11,104 nt of DNA from the NCBI GenBank assembly GCA_958430865.1, contig CAUDNR010002558.1, forward strand, positions 32,376 through 43,479, read 5' to 3'. The DNA comes from Entrophospora sp. SA101. Its lineage: Eukaryota; Glomeromycota; Glomeromycetes; Entrophosporales; Entrophosporaceae. Below are positions 7,335 to 11,104 of the stretch, piece by piece; the stretch's first letter is position 1, and every line of letters begins with the position of its first letter. A program made the position numbers and the translations under genes. The notes beneath the pieces are model-generated. The model was not told where the DNA came from. It searched no databases and saw nothing but the letters and a program-made list of their open reading frames with translations.

Positions 7335-7920
7335 ATGTGGAGTGAAAACAATTCCTCTAAAGAACTATTAGATTTAGAAATTGCTAGTGGTGTACAGCCA
7401 AGAATAACCAATAAAAATTTTCAAAAATGTAATATAAGCCAAGGGAAATCAAAATTGTGTGGTAATGCATTAACAAAATTTTTTGTGTGTTGTGGCATAC
7501 CATTTGCAATAGTTGAAAATGTGTTTTTTTTTTTGGGATTTCATTAAAAATTTGACCCTGCTTATAATCCATCAGATAATAAGACATTGAGTACAATGTT
7601 GATAGATAAAGAGGTTTCAAGAGATTGTCATTCCATTACGAAAACAATTTGTTCATTCAATTAAGGATTTTTCACATTATTCTCAGACTGGTGCATTTTT
7701 TGGTGAAGAATTCTTGAAGAAATTGGACCATAAAGATTCTCTGCTGTTGTTAGTGATGGTGCAAGCTACATGTAACTAGAAAAAAAAAATAATTACAGAA
7801 CAATGTTCACATATCATGTAAACTTAGTTTGTTCAGACATTGTTGAAAAATTAAGAATGTCTTGTCTCAATGTGAGTTATTTTCAAGGTTCTTATAAAGC
7901 AGGTGCACAACTTGTGACCC
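7335..7920 (+). pseudogene. hAT-family transposase, N-terminal to middle part, broken
   Basis: ATG 7335 opens a 70-codon frame ending ALTKFFVCCGIPFAIVENVF, a block I recognise from hAT transposases. A T run near 7530-7538 shifts the frame. The reading continues as DFIKN, then PAYNPSDNKTLSTMLIDKEV with SR in a further frame. After another break it is LKDFSHYSQTGAFFGEEFL, then EEIGP-stop-RFSAVVSDGAS (about 7720-7765), where the Asp of VSDGAS is the expected first catalytic Asp region. The last recognisable part, YHVNLVCSDIVEKLRM to SYFQGSYKAGAQL, ends at about 7915. Several shifts and stops make it dead. It stops roughly where the minus-strand hAT fragment at 1-876 begins in protein terms, so the two cover different parts of the family. 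There is no evidence that they were one copy. Confidence 0.7.
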
Positions 7921-7927
7921 ATTATTA

Positions 7928-7981
7928 TTTTTTTTAAAAAAAAGGATTGTTGTTACCATCATTCCTTTTTTTAAAAAAAAG
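7928..7981. repeat. T8A8 inverted repeat, strong hairpin
   Basis: The left arm is T8A8GG (7928-7945) and the right arm CCT7A8G (7964-7981), with an 18-base loop. Because T8A8 is self-complementary, each arm can also fold alone. It directly follows the hAT fragment. Confidence 0.7.
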
Positions 7982-8054
7982 AATCAAATATTATTCACCA
8001 CCACAACCTCAGGAACTTCATTATCATTTTTTTTTGTGATTTGTATTTTTTAAT

Positions 8055-8092
8055 GGGATCATGAAGGTTTGTCAAGTTAGCTATCTGATCCC
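8055..8092. repeat. GGGATCA/TGATCCC inverted repeat
   Basis: A perfect 7-bp stem (8055-8061, 8086-8092). A short direct repeat GATCAYGAAGGTT occurs at 8057-8069 and 8130-8142. Confidence 0.5.
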
Positions 8093-8145
8093 ACGAGAAA
8101 AATTATATATATTAATTTTTCTTTACAAGATCACGAAGGTTATAT

Positions 8146-8281
8146 ATCAAGCTTGGGTGACGAAATAGGATTTGAGTAATTTGACGAAAGTGATGAAAGT
8201 GGCGAAAACAACGATACAATAAAATAAACCAAATATTTTGTAGATTTTAAATAAAATTCATGATGTCAAATTCTAACTCAA
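8146..8281 (+). repeat. Left arm of large inverted repeat
   Basis: It pairs with 8509-8677 on the other strand. It contains GTGACGAAA at 8157-8165 and three tandem 9-mers at 8181-8207 (TTGACGAAA, GTGATGAAA, GTGGCGAAA). The block TTTTGTAGATTTTAAATAAA and then ATTCATGATGTCAAATTCTA follow. The last part includes the start codon context MMSNSNS of a transposase-like frame. Identity to the other arm looks about 80-85% with small gaps. Confidence 0.75.
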
Positions 8282-8329
8282 CTCTTTCCGTTTGTCACAA
8301 ATTGCGAATTAACTTATGTCTCTTTATTA

Positions 8330-8527
8330 TTATGTTATCGTCACTATTCTCTTGAATAAATAGAAGTGTAACCATACATCAGACACAGGACGTCCTGTAG
8401 CTAATTCTTGATTATTGTTAAATGAACTTTCAGGTATATTATCTAATTTTAATGTTTGCAAATTCATATTATATGATGATGATTGAGAAGGAATTGATGA
8501 ATTAAGTGAATTAGGATTTGACATCAT
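8330..8527 (-). pseudogene. N-terminal fragment of a third hAT/BED-type transposase
   Basis: From ATG 8527 the minus strand reads MMSNPNSLNSSIPSQSSSYN, a Ser/Asn-rich leader, then PESSFNNNQELATGRPVSDV followed by WLHF. GRPVSDVW..F is the usual entry into a BED-type zinc finger of hAT transposases. After WLHF (about 8364) the reading turns into unrelated residues and stops, so the Cys/His ligands are missing. The leader starts inside the right arm of the inverted repeat. Confidence 0.5.
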
Positions 8528-8677
8528 GAATTTTATTTACTCCATAATTTAAAATCTACAAAATAAATGGTTTATTTTATTGTTTTGTTGATTTCATCAG
8601 TTTCGTCACTTTCGTCAAATTACTCAAAGTGTAAAGACTCTATTTCGTCACATTTATTTTCGTCACACAACCTTGAT
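8509..8677 (-). repeat. Right arm of large inverted repeat
   Basis: Inverted copy of 8146-8281. It holds TTTCATCAG, TTTCGTCAC, TTTCGTCAA in tandem (8592-8618) and two more TTTCGTCAC (8643-8651, 8658-8666), which are the complements of GTGACGAAA. It is longer than the left arm because of insertions around 8541-8550 and 8619-8660. Confidence 0.75.
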
Positions 8678-8721
8678 TACTATTTAATCCTTTTATTGAA
8701 CATGAATGCCTCCATATACTA

Positions 8722-8765
8722 CACAGTGAGTCTCGGTATAGCGGATTTGGGGTTTAGCGGATAAA
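8722..8765 (+). mobile_element. Possible pogo/Tigger-like terminal sequence
   Basis: After TA (8720-8721) comes CACAGTGAGTCTCGGTATAG and then CGGATTTGGGG, with TAGCGGAT occurring twice. This CTCGGTATAGCG style resembles pogo/Fot1-type ends. No matching inverted end is seen downstream, so if real it is a solitary or truncated end. Confidence 0.35.
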
Positions 8766-9619
8766 TTTTCAAAAACCAAAATTTTCTATGATTATAATAA
8801 TAAAGAAAAAATAGCAGCAGTAACAATTTAAGTTCTAACACTACAATAAACCTACACTGTTTTCTGCTTGGTTCTACTTTAATAAAAATAGATATATTCG
8901 TGGGAGTTTTACTGTCTTTTGAAGATTTTTATCAATAACCTACAAAAAGAATATGTTTTTTGAGTTTATCTTGTCATATAGTCGATCACTCTACTCTTGG
9001 CGGATGTTGCTATTTATTTATTATTAACTATTTGCTATTAGCTTACTATTAAAAGGTTTATGAATTATTAGTATATTGATTATAACTTTTTAATTCTTTT
9101 GATTTAACAATGTCATCTCATCAAATCTTGAATTGCTTGTAGTTAAATTGTAATTCATTACCTGTATGTTATAAATAATAATCAGCAAATCTAAAGGCAG
9201 GTCTTATTATAGATAAGTTAAATGAAAATAGTAGCAGGGACAGACAATGTCCCGAAGGATCATTTTCATATTAATAATGGGAAGTGAATGATAATCAATT
9301 AATTGCTTATAGTAACAATTGGCCAGCTTCAAAATACTAAAAAAAAAAAATTTTATATCATTTTAAAAAAGTTAACCGATGAGTTTTATTGTCCATGACT
9401 CGAGTTTCAAAACTTATCGACTAGTTTTTTCTTAAACTAAAAATTGACAGAGCCTTAGCATTTTGAAAGCTCCAAATTTTGTGAAATTAAGTAACAAAGT
9501 GATTAACAATCACGTCATGTTAAAATTTCAGTATTTTTTTTTAACGACGTGCCCATTTTATTGATAAAAAAAATTTTTTAAATTATTTACAATGCGCAAT
9601 TCTCATTTTACCATAAAAT
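8766..9619. other. Non-coding, AT-rich stretch with small palindromes
   Basis: No gene is supported. A GGGACA-gacaa-TGTCCC stem-loop lies at 9237-9253. A cluster of inverted repeats lies at 9499-9551. The sequence between 9312 and 9480 has the look of a decayed transposon non-coding end, but I cannot define termini. Confidence 0.4.
9499..9551. repeat. Overlapping palindromes around CACGTC
   Basis: GTGATT-AAC-AATCAC (9499-9513) is perfect. It shares its last bases with a second, imperfect stem of CACGTCATGTTAAAA (9511-9525) with TTTTTTAACGACGTG (about 9537-9551). Confidence 0.5.
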
Positions 9620-9620
9620 G
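9604..9620. repeat. Palindrome CATTTTA-CCA-TAAAATG
   Basis: A perfect 7-bp stem with a 3-base loop directly abuts the 10-bp tandem repeat. Confidence 0.5.
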
Positions 9621-9689
9621 GTATTTGCAGTGTTTACAGGTATTTACAAGTATTTACAGGTATTTGCAAGTGTTTACGGGTATTTGCAG
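9620..9689 (+). repeat. 10-bp minisatellite, 7 units
   Basis: Consensus GGTATTTRCA with variants (GTGTTTACA, AGTATTTACA, AGTGTTTACG). One unit is 9 bp. The open frame across it (YLQCLQVFTSIYRYLQVFTG) is a by-product of the repeat, not a gene. Confidence 0.85.
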
Positions 9690-9864
9690 AATTATAGATA
9701 GATTACATATTACAGATTTTCTGAAAACTGCATATTCGAAAGTTGTCATAATTCGGGTACTCGTGGGCACTCATGACGAATACTTAATATAGTATTATCG
9801 GCTTGAGAATTTTTTTTTGAAAAATAACAAACAAATCTCGTTTCAACAAATTTATGGGACACTC

Positions 9865-9884
9865 ATTATTATTATTATTATTAT
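9865..9884 (+). repeat. (ATT)n microsatellite
   Basis: About six ATT units in a row. Confidence 0.85.
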
Positions 9885-9901
9885 CAATTAATTATACAAA
9901 T

Positions 9902-10050
9902 AAAAAGATCACATTAATATAAATGGCATTAGATGTAGATTAGCTATTTATGTATTTAATAAACTTCTAAAAAAGATCACCTTATAAATACAAAAGGCGT
10001 TTGATGCAAGATTGGCTATTTATGTATGCATTTATTTTATCTAATAAATT
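9902..10050 (+). repeat. Duplicated 70-80 bp module upstream of the secreted-protein gene
   Basis: Unit 1 (9902-about 9967) and unit 2 (9969-about 10050) both begin AAAAAGATCAC, share GCTATTTATGTAT (9943-9955, 10015-10027) and end in an AATAAA-TT context. They look about three-quarters identical with small gaps. Unit 2 ends just before the TATA box. Confidence 0.65.
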
Positions 10051-10053
10051 TGG

Positions 10054-10061
10054 TATAAATA
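10054..10061 (+). promoter_or_regulatory. TATA box TATAAATA
   Basis: It lies about 42 bases before the ATG of the secreted-protein gene, a usual place for a fungal TATA element with a short leader. Confidence 0.55.
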
Positions 10062-10102
10062 TAATTCAAAAAAATTAAGTTATATCTTGTCTTCTGTTAA
10101 TA

Positions 10103-10454
10103 ATGGCAGTAAAAAATAAAGCAGTAATTTTATTGGTTCTTATTGCTATCTTCTTTATACCAACGTCGTTATCAATTAGTTGTCTTGCTTGTTATCGATG
10201 CCCTACTACGATGTTTGACTGTAAAATATTTTAATTCTATCATGATACTTTTTTTCAATAAATTTATTTTATTAATCTAAATAATATTAGGTTCCTGTAC
10301 TGACGAGGGAGGGTACGGAAATTATCATTGTCAGGATTGTGCATGTGATCAAGGGGCTTATAAAGGTCCTCGCAAATGTTATGATGGTACTATAACTAAT
10401 AATATCTGGAGAGGTTTAAACTGTCAATGTAGTAATTGTGAAAAAATTTCTTGA
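10103..10454 (+). CDS. Small secreted cysteine-rich protein, 2 exons, 93 aa
   Basis: Exon 1 is 10103-10220, the intron 10221-10290 (70 bp, GTAAAA...ATATTAG, possible branch sequence near 10272-10280), exon 2 10291-10454. The joined frame is 282 nt. An in-frame TAA lies upstream at 10076-10078. Residues 1-24 form a clear signal peptide: Lys4 and Lys6, hydrophobic AVILLVLIAIFFI, then PTSLS; cleavage is probably near 24/25. The mature chain has 12 cysteines: 27, 30, 33, 40, 42, 53, 56, 58, 69, 84, 86, 89. They fall in CxxCxxC, CxC, CxxCxC, single C and CxCxxC patterns. The splice itself creates Cys40, which supports the intron. No transmembrane segment follows. I do not recognise the family. A secreted effector-like or disulfide-rich (possibly metal-binding) peptide is plausible. 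Function is unknown. Confidence 0.75.
10221..10290 (+). other. Intron of the secreted-protein gene
   Basis: 70 bp, AT-rich, GTAAAA donor and ATTAG acceptor. It splits the Cys40 codon after its first base. Unspliced, exon 1 would stop after Lys-Ile-Phe. Confidence 0.75.
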
Positions 10455-10806
10455 ATATATTTTTTATTTTTAAAAGATTGTCATTATGTATTTATTGAAT
10501 TTATTTACAAATATTTCTTGGTCGTTTAATCAAATAAAATACCAAAAAAAAACAATATGCGGAGCATAAAGACATTCATGAAATGAGGCTACTCTGTATA
10601 TATGCGTTATATGTTACATTTTTATTACCTATTTACAATCATGCTCCCACTACTATGTTTTTATCCGGAAATTTAAGCGCATTATTCCAATGCGAAGCAT
10701 TGAGATTTTAACTCCTGAATAAGGTTCGAATTTTCAGAATATGCTTTTAATATATACCTCATCGAGTGGAATCCCGGGTCTTTGATTTTATTGCAACGCA
10801 AATATA
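10455..10806. other. 3' region and spacer
   Basis: It contains the presumed 3' UTR and, at 10689-10701, the palindrome AATGC-GAA-GCATT. The 60-codon minus-strand frame that starts at 10864 and ends at 10682 has no recognisable content. The segment 10690-10806 has the look of transposon non-coding sequence, but I cannot define it. Confidence 0.4.
10533..10538 (+). promoter_or_regulatory. Possible polyadenylation signal AATAAA
   Basis: About 80 bases after the stop of the secreted-protein gene, followed by an A run. Confidence 0.35.
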
Positions 10807-11104
10807 CACTCGGTGGACAAAAGTTTGCATCCAAAATTTCTTTTGAATTTATTTCAACAACCATACTGATTAAAAGGTTGTAATCTTTATATCATTCGAA
10901 AGCTCTTATCCTTGATAATACGTTCATGATATCAAACCTTGAAGTTTTATAAAGATAAAAAAATAAAAAATAAAAAACAATGTAAAAATAGTGAAATGTT
11001 GATATTTTTTTGTTTTTAAACCAATTTTGAAAAATGGGAAAGAGCTGTGAACTTAAATTTAATTGACAGTATTTCCCCAAAGAATTGAAAATTGCATTGC
11101 AAAC
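10807..11104 (+). mobile_element. Tc1/mariner-like terminal region, running off the window
   Basis: After TA (10805-10806) the sequence CACTCGGTGGACAAAAGTTT then GCATCC closely resembles Tc1-type terminal repeats (CA.T.GTGG.CAAAAGTTT). About 290 bp of non-coding sequence follow to the window edge, where a long subterminal region would be expected. No transposase is visible yet. It is a different element from the CAGTGTGCAATG family at 1280 and 3931. Confidence 0.55.

Noticed and set aside
7384..7620. 78-codon minus-strand frame
   Set aside because: Antisense to the hAT fragment, whose sense reading has recognisable family blocks.
8567..8764. 65-codon plus-strand frame
   Set aside because: It arises from the TTTCGTCAC repeats of the inverted-repeat arm and runs into a transposon-like end.
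9254..9264. GAAGGATCATT, as at the 3' end of small-subunit rRNA
   Set aside because: Only 11 bases match and the preceding sequence is not rRNA-like. Coincidence.
9592..9792. 66-codon plus-strand frame with YLQVFT repeats
   Set aside because: Produced by the 10-bp minisatellite.
10723..10731. GGTTCGAAT, tRNA B-box-like
   Set aside because: No T-arm stem, no acceptor stem and no A-box at the right distance.
10682..11080. Two minus-strand frames of about 60 codons
   Set aside because: They lie in transposon-like non-coding DNA and show no protein features.

Overview
The window looks like nuclear DNA of a filamentous fungus with a very AT-rich, transposon-rich genome. The protein families, short GT..AG introns and the style of the repeats suggest an arbuscular mycorrhizal fungus of the Rhizophagus type. 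That assignment is inference: it rests on remembered family resemblance, not on a database search. Nothing here looks bacterial, organellar or viral.

Two genes look intact and both are split by introns. (1) Minus strand 5694-6797, three exons, 241 aa: a mitochondrial K+/H+ exchange-related protein (Mit_KHE1 family, yeast Ydl183c type). (2) Plus strand 10103-10454, two exons, 93 aa: a small secreted protein with a signal peptide and 12 cysteines in a mature chain of about 69 residues. I do not recognise its family. It is the best candidate here for something undescribed, for example a secreted effector. It has a TATA box and a duplicated upstream module of about 70 bp.

The rest is mostly a graveyard of broken mobile elements. 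1-876 (minus) is the middle to C-terminal part of a hAT transposase with its own intron, split by a 131-bp MITE (73-203) with an exact 8-bp target duplication. 871-1607 and 2723-4446 are two copies of a DDE-type transposase-like gene, each carrying the same Tc1/mariner insertion. The two copies share a 612-bp stretch with no differences that I could find (996-1607 = 3647-4258), although the sequence just upstream is only about 90% identical. 1605-2252 is a broken SAP-motif plus Crinkler/RHS-like gene, joined abruptly to the first Tc1 fragment. 4529-5168 (minus) is a heavily frameshifted gene that I cannot name. 7335-7920 is the N-terminal to middle part of a second hAT transposase. 8146-8677 is an inverted repeat of about 140-170 bp. 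Its arms carry 9-bp GTGACGAAA arrays and the first codons of a third hAT/BED-type transposase. A pogo-like terminus (8722), a 10-bp minisatellite (9620-9689) and a Tc1-like terminus running off the right edge (10807) complete the list.

The elements do not form a joint pathway. The layout reads as two host genes in a landscape of nested, truncated and partly homogenised transposons. The secreted-protein gene lies between repeat tracts, a setting often seen for fungal effector genes.
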